Below, one piece after another: positions 33,450-41,556 of a stretch of DNA of 64,000 nucleotides (the first letter of the stretch is position 1; each line of letters begins with the position of its first letter). This DNA comes from JAWXUU01 sp044426085 (GTDB taxonomy: Bacteria; Bacillota; Clostridia; Christensenellales; CAMQZB01): NCBI GenBank assembly GCA_044426085.1, contig JAWXUU010000008.1, positions 1 through 64,000 of the forward strand, given 5' to 3'. The translations under genes and the position numbers were made by a program. The notes under the pieces are model-generated. The model was not told the DNA's origin, searched no databases, and saw only the letters and a program-made list of their open reading frames with translations.

Positions 33450-34046
33450 ATGAGAAGTAAGAATGAAGATAGGTTGAATGGGATTTTTGAATATATGGGA
33501 GATGTGGCGAGAGATGAAAGCCGTGTTGCTAGTATTTCTGAGATTGCGGATAGGTTTGGGATGAAGAAGGCTAATGCTTATCAGTATGTTTTGGAACTCA
33601 AGGAGCGTGGTCTTGTGGAAAGCCTAGGCAAGATAGGATATGCTGTGATTGACAAGCGAGAAAAAGAAAGGTTCAACGGCGTGAGTGTTGTTGGCGAGGT
33701 TGCTTGCGGCGAGCCTATTTTTGCTGAAGAGAATATTGAAGAGGTTATCAGTCTGCCTGAAAGATTCACGGGCAAGGGGGAGTTTTTCTTTTTGCGAGCT
33801 AAGGGTGAAAGCATGATAAACGCAGGCATCAACCATGGAGATTTGGTGCTTATAAGAAAGCAAAGTACTGCGGAGCAAGGGCAGATTGTGGTGGCACTTT
33901 GCGAAGATAGTGAGGCTACGCTTAAGAGATTTTATAAAGAAAAAGGTAAAGTGATATTGCATCCAGAGAATGATAGTATGGAAGATATAGTTGTTTCGGA
34001 TTGTTCTATTCAAGGTGTAGCGGTGAAAGTTATTAAGGATTTGTAG
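33450..34046 (+). CDS. LexA-like self-cleaving repressor
   Basis: 198 aa. A winged helix-turn-helix (ASISEIADRFGMKKANAYQY) is followed by a peptidase S24 domain with the cleavage site VACGEP (Cys86-Gly87), catalytic Ser121 in GESMI and Lys159 in ATLKRF. Normal LexA cleaves at Ala-Gly; Cys-Gly is the bond in UmuD. RecA-stimulated self-cleavage after DNA damage would derepress its targets. On this element it could link excision or replication to the host SOS response. The ribosome site is GAGGTGAGG. Confidence 0.88.
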   Translation: MRSKNEDRLNGIFEYMGDVARDESRVASISEIADRFGMKKANAYQYVLELKERGLVESLGKIGYAVIDKREKERFNGVSVVGEVACGEPIFAEENIEEVISLPERFTGKGEFFFLRAKGESMINAGINHGDLVLIRKQSTAEQGQIVVALCEDSEATLKRFYKEKGKVILHPENDSMEDIVVSDCSIQGVAVKVIKDL

Positions 34047-34069
34047 CAATTAGGAGGAAGAATTTATAG

Positions 34070-34783
34070 GTGACAACAGAAAATAAGACAAGTGAAATTG
34101 AAGAAAAAGTCAAGGTAGCAGTGAAAAACTTAAAGTTTAAACTTGACTATGATAAAAAGGAATATAATCAAAGAATTGCCCCGCTGTATTATTTGGAAAG
34201 AGCAGAATGGTTATTGGATAGATATAAGGCGGATAAGGAAAGATTGGAATTGTGCTATTTAAATGGTGGTAAAAACTGTGGATTTCCGCCATGTGAATTT
34301 GAAGCAGTGAAAGCGGATATTTTTTATTTGGAAAAGCTTAAACGTACAACACTTAAGAAATATGCTGACGTTATTAATGAACTTTATTTGAACGAAAAAA
34401 GCAAAAAGCAATTTGCTAATGAGTATGGTATCGGGCAAGATTCGGTTACGCAACTTTATCGTATGTTAATAATAAGCTATGCAGAAGAACTTGTGATGCG
34501 AGATATATCATATAAAGTTCCTGTATTTCAGGATAGGTTGTTGACGCAAGAGATATGCGATAAATATAAAGAGGAAATAGCCTTATTGCGGGGTGACAAG
34601 AAGGGTGTCGTTGCACTCATTGAGAGTGGTGGTATCACCTATAAAGATTTTGTTTTGCAGACAGCTGTTTATTATAGCTATTTCCAAATAGAAAAAGTAA
34701 AAAATGTTGTGTCTGAGCCTAAGAAAGAACGAGTAAAGAAAGGTGACGTTGTAAATACAGGAAGCGAGGAGAATTGCTCATGA
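34070..34783 (+). CDS. Unknown protein with sigma-like helix-turn-helix, 237 aa
   Basis: GTG start after AGGAGG. The central region (SKKQFANEYGIGQDSVTQLY) reads like a helix-turn-helix of sigma-70 region 4 type, and a preceding segment has GGKNCGFPPCEF. Not recognised as a known family. It lies 23 bp after the LexA-like gene and overlaps the next gene by 4 bp, so the three form one unit, probably regulating the element's replication or late genes (inference). Confidence 0.65.
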   Translation: MTTENKTSEIEEKVKVAVKNLKFKLDYDKKEYNQRIAPLYYLERAEWLLDRYKADKERLELCYLNGGKNCGFPPCEFEAVKADIFYLEKLKRTTLKKYADVINELYLNEKSKKQFANEYGIGQDSVTQLYRMLIISYAEELVMRDISYKVPVFQDRLLTQEICDKYKEEIALLRGDKKGVVALIESGGITYKDFVLQTAVYYSYFQIEKVKNVVSEPKKERVKKGDVVNTGSEENCS

Positions 34784-35334
34784 TGCACGAATATGTTTAT
34801 AAATATTTGTGTGGTGAAGAGGTGGTTGTGAGCGTGGATGATGATGTTTATGATGTGCTATCTTGTTTTGATAAACAGAAGTCAAAAAGTATAATTGGTG
34901 AGCATGTTATAAAGGTCAACAAGATAAATGATAAGGGCGAAAAAGTGAGAACATCTGCAGTTGTATATGTCAATCCTATTCAATTTAATACAGATGATGA
35001 AAATTATAACGATGAATATGATTACTTAAAGAAGGCTGAGAAAAAGGAAGAGGTTGAGCCTTATTATGACAACACTATAAACAGTTTTATACGAAGAACA
35101 GAGTATGAGGAAATAAAAAAGGCAAGTAGTTGCTTTGATGCTGAAGATTTGGAATTGTTTATTGATATAGTATATAGAGAAGTTCCACTTGTGCCACTTG
35201 GCAAAAAATATGGACTCAATATGTCAAAAATGAGAGCATGGGTTGATAAAATTCTCGTGCAATGGATAATGGAAATATATAAAAATCCTCAGTTGGAACA
35301 TTACGCAAGAATGATAGAAAATATGAAATTTTGA
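34780..35334 (+). CDS. Unknown acidic protein with C-terminal HTH-like region, 184 aa
   Basis: I place the start at 34780, where ATG overlaps the previous stop and GAGGAG lies 9 bp upstream. Residues near 40-80 form a beta-rich segment (KSKSIIGEHVIKVNKI) and the C terminus (LELFIDIVYREVPLVPLGKK; YGLNMSKMRAWVDKIL) resembles sigma-region-4 or ArpU-like activators found in phage late-control modules. Function unknown. Confidence 0.6.
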   Translation: MMHEYVYKYLCGEEVVVSVDDDVYDVLSCFDKQKSKSIIGEHVIKVNKINDKGEKVRTSAVVYVNPIQFNTDDENYNDEYDYLKKAEKKEEVEPYYDNTINSFIRRTEYEEIKKASSCFDAEDLELFIDIVYREVPLVPLGKKYGLNMSKMRAWVDKILVQWIMEIYKNPQLEHYARMIENMKF

Positions 35335-35417
35335 TTAATCTTGATTAAAATCGGATTGTTATCGGATAATTTTACAAGGTGGATACCATATAGTATAGGG
35401 CAATTTAATAATTAGTT

Positions 35418-35446
35418 AAAGTCACTCGTAAGGGTGGCTTTTTTTA
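35418..35446 (+). terminator. Terminator between the regulatory and replication modules
   Basis: AAAGTCAC and GTGGCTTT pair around TCGTAAGG, followed by a T run. 35335-35550 otherwise holds only the ribosome site GGGGG of the next gene. Confidence 0.6.
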
Positions 35447-35550
35447 TGCCCTAGAGCTAGGAGGTAAGCAAGATGTAAAATTGTGCCAAATGGTAAAATG
35501 TAGTCAATGTGTGTGGCGAAACCACATAGTAAGAGAATTGGGGGAAACCA

Positions 35551-35802
35551 ATGAAGAAAGAAAGCATGGTGTTTGATTACACTAGATATTTTAGAGTGCA
35601 GCCGTTTGCTGCGGGCGGAACGATTATGAGAGCGGACAACATTGTTGTGGATTATGATGATGTGTCGATAAACTTTCAAACAAACGATGGTCTTAGTCAA
35701 TATAATGTTTTGATAAAGCAAGATCTGAATGAGATTTTGGAAAAGATTCAAACAGACATTGAAAATGGCGAAGAAATTATTGATATTAGTAAATGGATAT
35801 AG
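35551..35802 (+). CDS. Small unknown protein, 83 aa
   Basis: Start after TTGGGGG. Mainly beta-strand-like (FDYTRYFRVQPFAAGGTIMR) with an acidic C terminus ending NGEEIIDISKWI. That ending resembles NGTKVFDVSAWY in the next gene, so the two may be diverged paralogues. No family recognised. Confidence 0.6.
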   Translation: MKKESMVFDYTRYFRVQPFAAGGTIMRADNIVVDYDDVSINFQTNDGLSQYNVLIKQDLNEILEKIQTDIENGEEIIDISKWI

Positions 35803-35814
35803 GAGGAAAAAAAT

Positions 35815-36189
35815 ATGTATATAAAATATGTTGATGAGCAAGGTAATGAAAGTTTGCAAGAGGTGAATATCTCGGCTGTGAAAACAGATATTTGGGGAGA
35901 TGATGGTAAGGAAGATTTCTACGAGGTGTATAATCACAATTTTCAGTTAGCGATGGGGCTTTGTGATATTATCATATCTATTCAAGCAAGTGACGAGTGT
36001 GAGATATTTATTGATGGGATTGCTGAAACGGCAATATCATTTGGTGGCAACTGTGGTTTGTTTCCAAAGGCAAAGGATGCGTTCATGACGGCACTTGTCG
36101 CGGCTTTGAATAATGGAACGAAGGTGTTTGATGTGTCTGCTTGGTATTCAGCTTATAAAGCTACAACCGAAATTGACAAGGGGGTATAG
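35815..36189 (+). CDS. Small unknown protein, 124 aa
   Basis: Start after TAGGAGG, 12 bp from the previous gene. Begins MYIKYVDEQGNESLQEV and has a glycine-containing turn FGGNCGLFPKAKDAFM. The C-terminal NGTKVFDVSAWYSAYK resembles the end of the preceding small protein. Just upstream of the primase gene, so possibly part of the replication module. Function unknown. Confidence 0.6.
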   Translation: MYIKYVDEQGNESLQEVNISAVKTDIWGDDGKEDFYEVYNHNFQLAMGLCDIIISIQASDECEIFIDGIAETAISFGGNCGLFPKAKDAFMTALVAALNNGTKVFDVSAWYSAYKATTEIDKGV

Positions 36190-36192
36190 TGT

Positions 36193-38280
36193 TTGGAAAA
36201 TATGATAAGTAAAGGAAAACTAGGCAGAAAAGGGGCGGAATTAGATTCTGCCCCTTTTGTTTTTTGGGATTTTGAGAAAGTTAAAAATGGGTGTAAAATC
36301 GAAGAAGTGGTGACAAGATATGGTGTGGAACTACGTGGGAATGTAGCTAGGTGTCCTTTTCATGAAGATTCGACGCCATCTTTTTCTATAAATCCAAGTG
36401 AGAACTATTTTAAATGTTTTGGTTGCGATGCTAAAGGTTCGGTGATAGATTTTGTGGCGTTGAAGTTTGGCATTGAACCACTTGATGCCGTGAAAAAGCT
36501 GTCAGAAGATTTTGGCATTGAACTTGATGATAAAATAAAAAGCTTCAAGAAAAATAATTCAGATGTTACAGCGAAACAAAAAACGGAAAAAGTAAAACCA
36601 ATAGATATTGTGGTAAGCGAAAAGAATATTCAAGATATGAAAGCCTATGTTTCGGATTGCAGAGATAATGCTAGTTGCACAGATTATTTCCAAAAACGTG
36701 GATTGTTGAGTGAAACAGTATCAAGGTTTTGCCTAGGATATGATAAAAAGAAGAATGCTATTGTTATACCCTACAATAAAAAATTCAGCTACTACATAAC
36801 TCGGAGTGTAGCAAGCAAGGAATTCTTTAAGCCTAAAACTGAAATCGCAGGAGAAGAGCCATTGTTTAATGGAAATGTGCTTGAGGGCAAAGACCCTGTG
36901 TTTGTTGTGGAAAGTCCAGTTTGTGCCATTAGTATCATGCAGTGTGGTGGCAAAGCTGTGGCACTTTCAGGAACGGGGACAAGTAAGTTGATTGCAAAAC
37001 TGACAGAAAGTGAATTTGAAATGCCATTGATTATTTGTTTGGATAATGACAAGGCAGGCGAAACTGCAAAGAAGAAACTTTGTGATGAGTTAATGAAAAA
37101 TGATTTAGCCTATTTTTGCAGTAATATTGCAGATGACCAGAAAGACCCAAATGCACTGCTGATGAAAAGTCAAAAAGCATTAACAGATAACATAGCGAGT
37201 GCACTTGAACTTGCGAAGAAAAAGCAAAGTCGAGTGGGATATAAGAAGTCCATTGGAATGAAAGAACTGATGAATATGGATTTGCCAGAAATTGAATGGC
37301 TAGTGGAAGATATCGTGCCTATTGGGCTGAATCTCATCGCAGCTCCGAGCAAAATTGGCAAGTCATGGCTGATGTTGCAACTTGGTGATGCACTGTCGAA
37401 AGGTGGCATGTTTTTGAATAAGCGGTGTAAGAAATGTGATGTGCTATATTTATCACTTGAGGATACTCTGCCTCGATTGAAAGGAAGGATGAACAAACTT
37501 TTGGAAGGCAAGGCTGTTCCCGAATCACTGCATATAAGGTTGAGTATGCCTGATTTGCAGAATGGATTTTTTGATGAACTAGAAAAAGAGTTAAAGAAAA
37601 ACGATAAAATTAAACTAATAATTGTGGACACGCTTCAATTCATTCGTGGAAAAGCTGGCAAGAATGAAGGTGTTTATGCCACCGATTGCAGAGAGATGAA
37701 ATTGCTCAAAAACTTTGCGGATAATCACGGAGTGGGGTTTTTATTGGTGCATCACGTTCGCAAAATGTCGGATGTGGATAGTTTCAATCGAATAAGCGGT
37801 AGCAATGGGCTCATGGGTACTTGTGACAATACATACATTATGACAAAAGATAAGCGGAGCGATGAACTTACAACTTTTGAAATGACGGGGCGTGATGTTT
37901 TTATGACGGAAAAGAAAATAAAACAGCTGGAAAATTGTTCGTGGCAAGTTGTGGCGAATGCTGAAGAAATGGCGGAGATGCAAGAGAAAAGGCTATATGA
38001 AAATAACGATATAGTAAGGGTTGTGAAACAGCTTTTAAAAGAAAAACCAGATGGCTGGTCTGGGACAATGGATACGTTTCTTTGCGAAGGTTCGCATTTT
38101 CTTGGGTATGCCCTCGCATTCAATGCAAGTAAACTCGCAAGAGAAATCAATAAGCTAGATACTGCTCTTGCTGTCGATGGAATAATGCACAAAGCACCGA
38201 ATGGTGGTGGCAGAAATGGCAGAGTGCATTGCTTTAGTTATATGAATAAAACACTAGAGCAAGATGTTATGTTTGCGTGA
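36193..38280 (+). CDS. Primase-helicase: CHC2 zinc finger, Toprim and RepA-like ATPase
   Basis: 695 aa, replication protein of the element. Residues about 35-110 form a CHC2 zinc-finger (VARCPFHEDSTPSFSINPSE, FKCFGCDAKG). A Toprim-type domain follows (VFVVESPVCAISIMQCGGKA, IICLDNDKAGE). The C-terminal half is a RecA/RepA-like AAA_25 ATPase with Walker A NLIAAPSKIGKSW and Walker B IKLIIVDTLQF. I accept the TTG at 36193 because GGGGGT lies 8 bp upstream; the ATG 9 bp later is too far from it. It would prime and unwind DNA at the element's own origin, perhaps the repeats just downstream. Confidence 0.88.
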   Translation: MENMISKGKLGRKGAELDSAPFVFWDFEKVKNGCKIEEVVTRYGVELRGNVARCPFHEDSTPSFSINPSENYFKCFGCDAKGSVIDFVALKFGIEPLDAVKKLSEDFGIELDDKIKSFKKNNSDVTAKQKTEKVKPIDIVVSEKNIQDMKAYVSDCRDNASCTDYFQKRGLLSETVSRFCLGYDKKKNAIVIPYNKKFSYYITRSVASKEFFKPKTEIAGEEPLFNGNVLEGKDPVFVVESPVCAISIMQCGGKAVALSGTGTSKLIAKLTESEFEMPLIICLDNDKAGETAKKKLCDELMKNDLAYFCSNIADDQKDPNALLMKSQKALTDNIASALELAKKKQSRVGYKKSIGMKELMNMDLPEIEWLVEDIVPIGLNLIAAPSKIGKSWLMLQLGDALSKGGMFLNKRCKKCDVLYLSLEDTLPRLKGRMNKLLEGKAVPESLHIRLSMPDLQNGFFDELEKELKKNDKIKLIIVDTLQFIRGKAGKNEGVYATDCREMKLLKNFADNHGVGFLLVHHVRKMSDVDSFNRISGSNGLMGTCDNTYIMTKDKRSDELTTFEMTGRDVFMTEKKIKQLENCSWQVVANAEEMAEMQEKRLYENNDIVRVVKQLLKEKPDGWSGTMDTFLCEGSHFLGYALAFNASKLAREINKLDTALAVDGIMHKAPNGGGRNGRVHCFSYMNKTLEQDVMFA

Positions 38281-38309
38281 TATATGCTCTTCTTATTATA
38301 TATAAATAT

Positions 38310-38440
38310 ACCGTTCCAATCGTTACCACCGTTCCCGATATAAAAATCTATACTTTCAGGGGCTACTATTAAGTGTTATATAAAGAGAATATATAATGTT
38401 TATAGGATATTAATGATTAGTGGAACGGTGGGAACGCATG
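38310..38440. other. Possible replication origin with GTTCC repeats
   Basis: Directly after the primase-helicase gene, CCGTTCC and CCACCGTTCCC (38311-38335) face an inverted GGAACGGTGG plus GGGAACG (38422-38435) across about 85 bp of A+T-rich DNA. Such iteron-like repeats next to a rep gene suggest an origin. The remaining 38441-39080 has a terminator and no convincing gene. Confidence 0.45.
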
Positions 38441-38738
38441 TAACAGTATATTTTAGTGTATGTAAAGAAGATTAAGAAAATATAGTTCTTGTCTAGGGGT
38501 GTGTTTGGTTCTTGGTTGGAAAACAAGTGTCGGTACGTTTCGAAAATGATATCAATTTCTATATCTGCTAACTTTATTATAATATTGTGTTCTATATCTG
38601 CTCTTGCGATGCAGATTGTGTATGAATAGATAGTTCGTGGGATTTCTGTGTGAATTCTTACCCTAGCCCATGAATATCTCTAGCCATAGCACCTTCCAGT
38701 GCGGGGGCGCAGTATCGTGCGAAAAATAACCGAAATCA

Positions 38739-38761
38739 AGAGGGGTATAACCCCCTTTTTT
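38739..38761 (+). terminator. Intrinsic terminator after the replication module
   Basis: GAGGGG-tataa-CCCCCTTTTTT, a short GC stem followed by a T run. Confidence 0.6.
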
Positions 38762-39080
38762 CAAGTGCTCTGAATCCCTTATAGAATGGGAGTTGTGGGG
38801 ATTTTTGGTATTAAATTTAATCAAAGAATCTTTGAAATTAATCAAGTTTTTTCAAGATTTTAGGGCGAAATCAATAGAAATCAAGTCTAGGTGCGGTAGC
38901 TCCTAATTGGAGCGTTTATCCGAGATGAAGATTAAAACCTGAGGATATGGCTGTTTTAGGCTTTGAAACTAGGCGTTATAATGTCTTGTTTATCGAGTAT
39001 TTTGGTGTGGTTTATCTGCATTTTTGATAGATATTGCAAGTTGTTTGCGGTATTGTGTTGTTAATAAAATGGAGGTGGGT

Positions 39081-39293
39081 ATGAATAAACCGATTGTGAT
39101 AATATATAGCAAGGGGGATAGTGGCAACACTTTCCATATCTTGGGGCTATGTCAAAAGCAGCTGCGGAAACTACATCGAATCAATGACTATAACGAGATG
39201 CGAGATAGGGTGTTTGATAGCAAAAGCTATGCCGATGCACTCAAGATAATCCGTGAATATGTCGACTTAGTAGATATGGATTGCGAGGTGTGA
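39081..39293 (+). CDS. Small unknown protein, 70 aa
   Basis: I start at 39081, after TGGAGGTGGG; the frame is open 19 codons upstream without a ribosome site. MNKPIVIIYSKGDSGNTFHI is followed by a basic helical part (CQKQLRKLHRINDYNEMRD). The following gene begins 1 bp after its stop. No family recognised. Confidence 0.6.
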   Translation: MNKPIVIIYSKGDSGNTFHILGLCQKQLRKLHRINDYNEMRDRVFDSKSYADALKIIREYVDLVDMDCEV

Positions 39294-39294
39294 T

Positions 39295-39567
39295 ATGAGT
39301 GCAGTGAAAGAATTATACTACGGAAATATTGGAAGTCATGAAAGTGCAAAGCCATCAGTGGAGTGGAAGAAAGCTAGTGATGTTGAATACGAGCAAAACG
39401 ATAAACTAGAGGCTATGCTGACAAAAGATCAAAATGCTGAGTTCGACAAGTTCAAAGACTTGATGATGGAGCGAACGGCAATCGAATGTGCTGACACCTT
39501 TGAATATGCATTTGGAATCGGTGTGGCATTGGGATATGAATCATCGAAGAATATAAGGAATAAATAG
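39295..39567 (+). CDS. DUF6809-like small protein, 90 aa
   Basis: Starts MSAVKELYYGNIGSHESAKP and continues with a helical region ending ADTFEYAFGIGVALGYES, the pattern of small proteins (DUF6809-like in my memory) common on Firmicutes mobile elements. Probably cotranslated with the preceding gene. Function unknown. Confidence 0.65.
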   Translation: MSAVKELYYGNIGSHESAKPSVEWKKASDVEYEQNDKLEAMLTKDQNAEFDKFKDLMMERTAIECADTFEYAFGIGVALGYESSKNIRNK

Positions 39568-39632
39568 TTATACAAGGCAAACGCTTGAAATGGTGATTGT
39601 CTTTTTTTGTCGCAAGAAAATCTAAATAACTC

Positions 39633-39661
39633 TTGACAAAAAGTGTATAAAAGTGTATAAT
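39633..39661 (+). promoter_or_regulatory. Promoter of the DUF6088-like gene
   Basis: TTGACA (39633-39638), 17 bp, TATAAT (39656-39661). The spacer contains GTGTATAAAAGTGTATAA, a 10-bp direct repeat that could be an operator. Confidence 0.7.
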
Positions 39662-39701
39662 TCCTGTAATGAAGAATAGAATATAACAAGGAGGTAGACT
39701 C

Positions 39702-40310
39702 ATGATAGAAATTTTAAAACAATCGTATGGAATAAATTCACCTATATTTATTGATGACATGGTAAATATCAGTGGGCATTCTCGAGCAAGGGTCAATCAG
39801 CTTGTGAAAGAACTGGTTGCAAATAATCAGCTTGCGAAATTCAGTGATGGCATTTATTATATCCCAACTGTAACGATGTTTGGAAACTCAATTCTTGACC
39901 CACGCACTGTTATAACGCGAAAATATTTGCAAGATGATAGCGGTCAAATTGGCATATATTCAGGCATGAGTTTGCTGAGTTTCTTTGGCGTGACAAATCA
40001 AGTACCGTCAAGCTATGAGATCGTGACAAATAACGAAGCGACAAGGGTACGCAGTGTTGCTGTTGGGAATTTGCAAGTGAAGTTGAGAAGATCTAGAATA
40101 AAAATTAACAATGAGAACTATAAAGTATATCAGCTTTTAGAACTTATGAATCAACTTGACGTGAAGGAAAAATTTCCACCAGAAAAGATTGTTCAATACA
40201 TTAAAGATAATAATATCAAGTATGCAGACATTGCAAAATATCTTGAGTATTTCCCTGCTAAAGTTTCAAAAAATTTGAATAGGGGAGGCGTGCTGTATGC
40301 ATGTTTATAA
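39702..40310 (+). CDS. DUF6088 / AbiEi-like antitoxin-type regulator
   Basis: 202 aa. An N-terminal winged helix-turn-helix (IDDMVNISGHSRARVNQLVK) is followed by an AbiEi-like domain (FSDGIYYIPT; SGMSLLSFFGVTNQVP; RSVAVGNLQVKL). In type IV systems such proteins are the transcriptional antitoxin for an AbiEii nucleotidyltransferase toxin. No AbiEii follows; the next genes are a GNAT pair with its own promoter, so this is an orphan regulator or part of an unusual pairing. Ribosome site AAGGAGG. Confidence 0.8.
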   Translation: MIEILKQSYGINSPIFIDDMVNISGHSRARVNQLVKELVANNQLAKFSDGIYYIPTVTMFGNSILDPRTVITRKYLQDDSGQIGIYSGMSLLSFFGVTNQVPSSYEIVTNNEATRVRSVAVGNLQVKLRRSRIKINNENYKVYQLLELMNQLDVKEKFPPEKIVQYIKDNNIKYADIAKYLEYFPAKVSKNLNRGGVLYACL

Positions 40311-40345
40311 AGTATAATTGCATATAATAAACCATGTAGAAAGTC

Positions 40346-40374
40346 TTGACATACTGATAGCAGTATGGTATTAT
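40346..40374 (+). promoter_or_regulatory. Promoter with operator for the GNAT toxin-antitoxin-like pair
   Basis: TTGACA (40346-40351), 17 bp, TATTAT (40369-40374). The spacer is filled by a perfect inverted repeat CATACTG-atag-CAGTATG (40350-40367), the expected site for autorepression by a toxin-antitoxin complex. Confidence 0.75.
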
Positions 40375-40402
40375 ATAATTGAAAAAAATAGGGAGGTGCT
40401 AC

Positions 40403-40567
40403 ATGGCTACAGTTTCATTTTCAGAAAAAGTGATTATAACAGATTCTCAAAAAATAAGTGAATTTAGGGATGTTATAAATTCTAAGCAAGAAAAAATATT
40501 TGCTCATAAAAAACCTTCTTGTGAAAAATTAACTAAAGAAGAATTAAGCAAATGGATTGTAAAGTAA
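40403..40567 (+). CDS. Small antitoxin-like protein, 54 aa
   Basis: Start at 40403 after GGGAGG. MATVSFSEKVIITDSQKISE followed by a basic, flexible C terminus (KPSCEKLTKEELSKWIVK). Its length, the operator upstream and the 16-bp overlap with a GNAT gene fit an antitoxin, though it lacks the usual DUF1778 ribbon-helix-helix signature I would expect. Family not recognised. Confidence 0.6.
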   Translation: MATVSFSEKVIITDSQKISEFRDVINSKQEKIFAHKKPSCEKLTKEELSKWIVK

Positions 40568-41163
40568 TAAAATTAATAGATTTTTATAATCAACTAAATA
40601 GCGAATTTCAAATATCTCGTGAAGAATTTTCACGAGATATTTTGTCTAAGTTTACTTGTGGTAAGAATAGTGACGAAAACGATTTTTTACATAACACAGT
40701 GTTTGTACATGAGGATAGCAAAAAGTCAGTCACTTATCTTATGCTGAAAGATAGCCAAATAATGGCGTATTTTTCTCTGGCTATTCAGATGATAGAGCTT
40801 GAAGGGGTTTCTAAAAATCAAATCAAGAAGGTGACTCAAGGCACATCGCCAATGAAGAACACTGATGGTGAGAAAATTTACTCATCATACCTCGTGGGAC
40901 ATTTTTCAAAGAATGATTCTAATGAAGAGAGAGGTTTTGGGGATGAAATGTTTGAAGCGGTATACAGAGTATTGAATCAATCGCAAGAACTGGTTGGTGG
41001 TGCGATTGTATATCTAGATTGCTTAGATGAGTTGATAACGTATTATAAAAAATATGGATTTAAAATCCTTGTGCAATCAAGGGAAATAAAAACGGAAGAT
41101 GGTAAGTTAACTAAGACATTTAATAAGATGTATAGAAAAATACCATTGATTGAAGAACAGTAA
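40552..41163 (+). CDS. GNAT-family acetyltransferase, candidate toxin
   Basis: 203 aa. MAYFSLAIQMIEL and GFGDEMFEAVYRVLNQS, GGAIVYLDCLDELITYYKKY, GFKILVQSRE follow the GNAT order (beta strands, acetyl-CoA loop, helix, final YYKKYGF). It overlaps a small antitoxin-like gene by 16 bp behind an operator, an arrangement used by GNAT toxins that acetylate aminoacyl-tRNA. Substrate is inference. A terminator follows at 41187. Confidence 0.78.
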   Translation: MDCKVIKLIDFYNQLNSEFQISREEFSRDILSKFTCGKNSDENDFLHNTVFVHEDSKKSVTYLMLKDSQIMAYFSLAIQMIELEGVSKNQIKKVTQGTSPMKNTDGEKIYSSYLVGHFSKNDSNEERGFGDEMFEAVYRVLNQSQELVGGAIVYLDCLDELITYYKKYGFKILVQSREIKTEDGKLTKTFNKMYRKIPLIEEQ

Positions 41164-41186
41164 TAAAAACAAAATAACAAACACAG

Positions 41187-41214
41187 AAGCATTATCTTTG
41201 GATAGTGCTTTTTT
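41187..41214 (+). terminator. Terminator after the GNAT gene
   Basis: AAGCATTATC-tttg-GATAGTGCTT followed by T residues. Confidence 0.75.
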
Positions 41215-41251
41215 CATGCCCTAAAATGGGCGAAGGGGAAAATAAATATAT

Positions 41252-41479
41252 ATGACAACAAGAGAAAATTATGAAAATGTGAAAGTGCCACGTATGCGCA
41301 CTATTGATGATGCGTATAAGTTCATTTTATCTGCCGACAGCGAAACGGAAATCAGCAGATATTTTTTGCGTAAGATTTGCGAAAACGATATGGTTCATCA
41401 TATCAAAATCGGGAAGAAACTGCTTGTGGATATTGATGATTTGCAAGACAAACTCGCTGGCAGTTTTTATTTGAGTTAG
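41252..41479 (+). CDS. xis: Excisionase-like helix-turn-helix protein
   Basis: 75 aa of MerR/HTH_17 excisionase type: TIDDAYKFILSADSETEISR, YFLRKICENDMVHHIKIGKK and LLVDIDDLQDKLAG. Located 77 bp before the integrase gene, the usual place for the protein that directs integrase toward excision. The ribosome site (AAGGGG) is somewhat distant from the ATG. Confidence 0.8.
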   Translation: MTTRENYENVKVPRMRTIDDAYKFILSADSETEISRYFLRKICENDMVHHIKIGKKLLVDIDDLQDKLAGSFYLS

Positions 41480-41556
41480 TTAAAGAGTTGGCAGGCTTTT
41501 TGCTAGACTTCAAGAGAGTTTAGCGGTATTGTGTTATTAAAAAATGGGAGGAAAAT

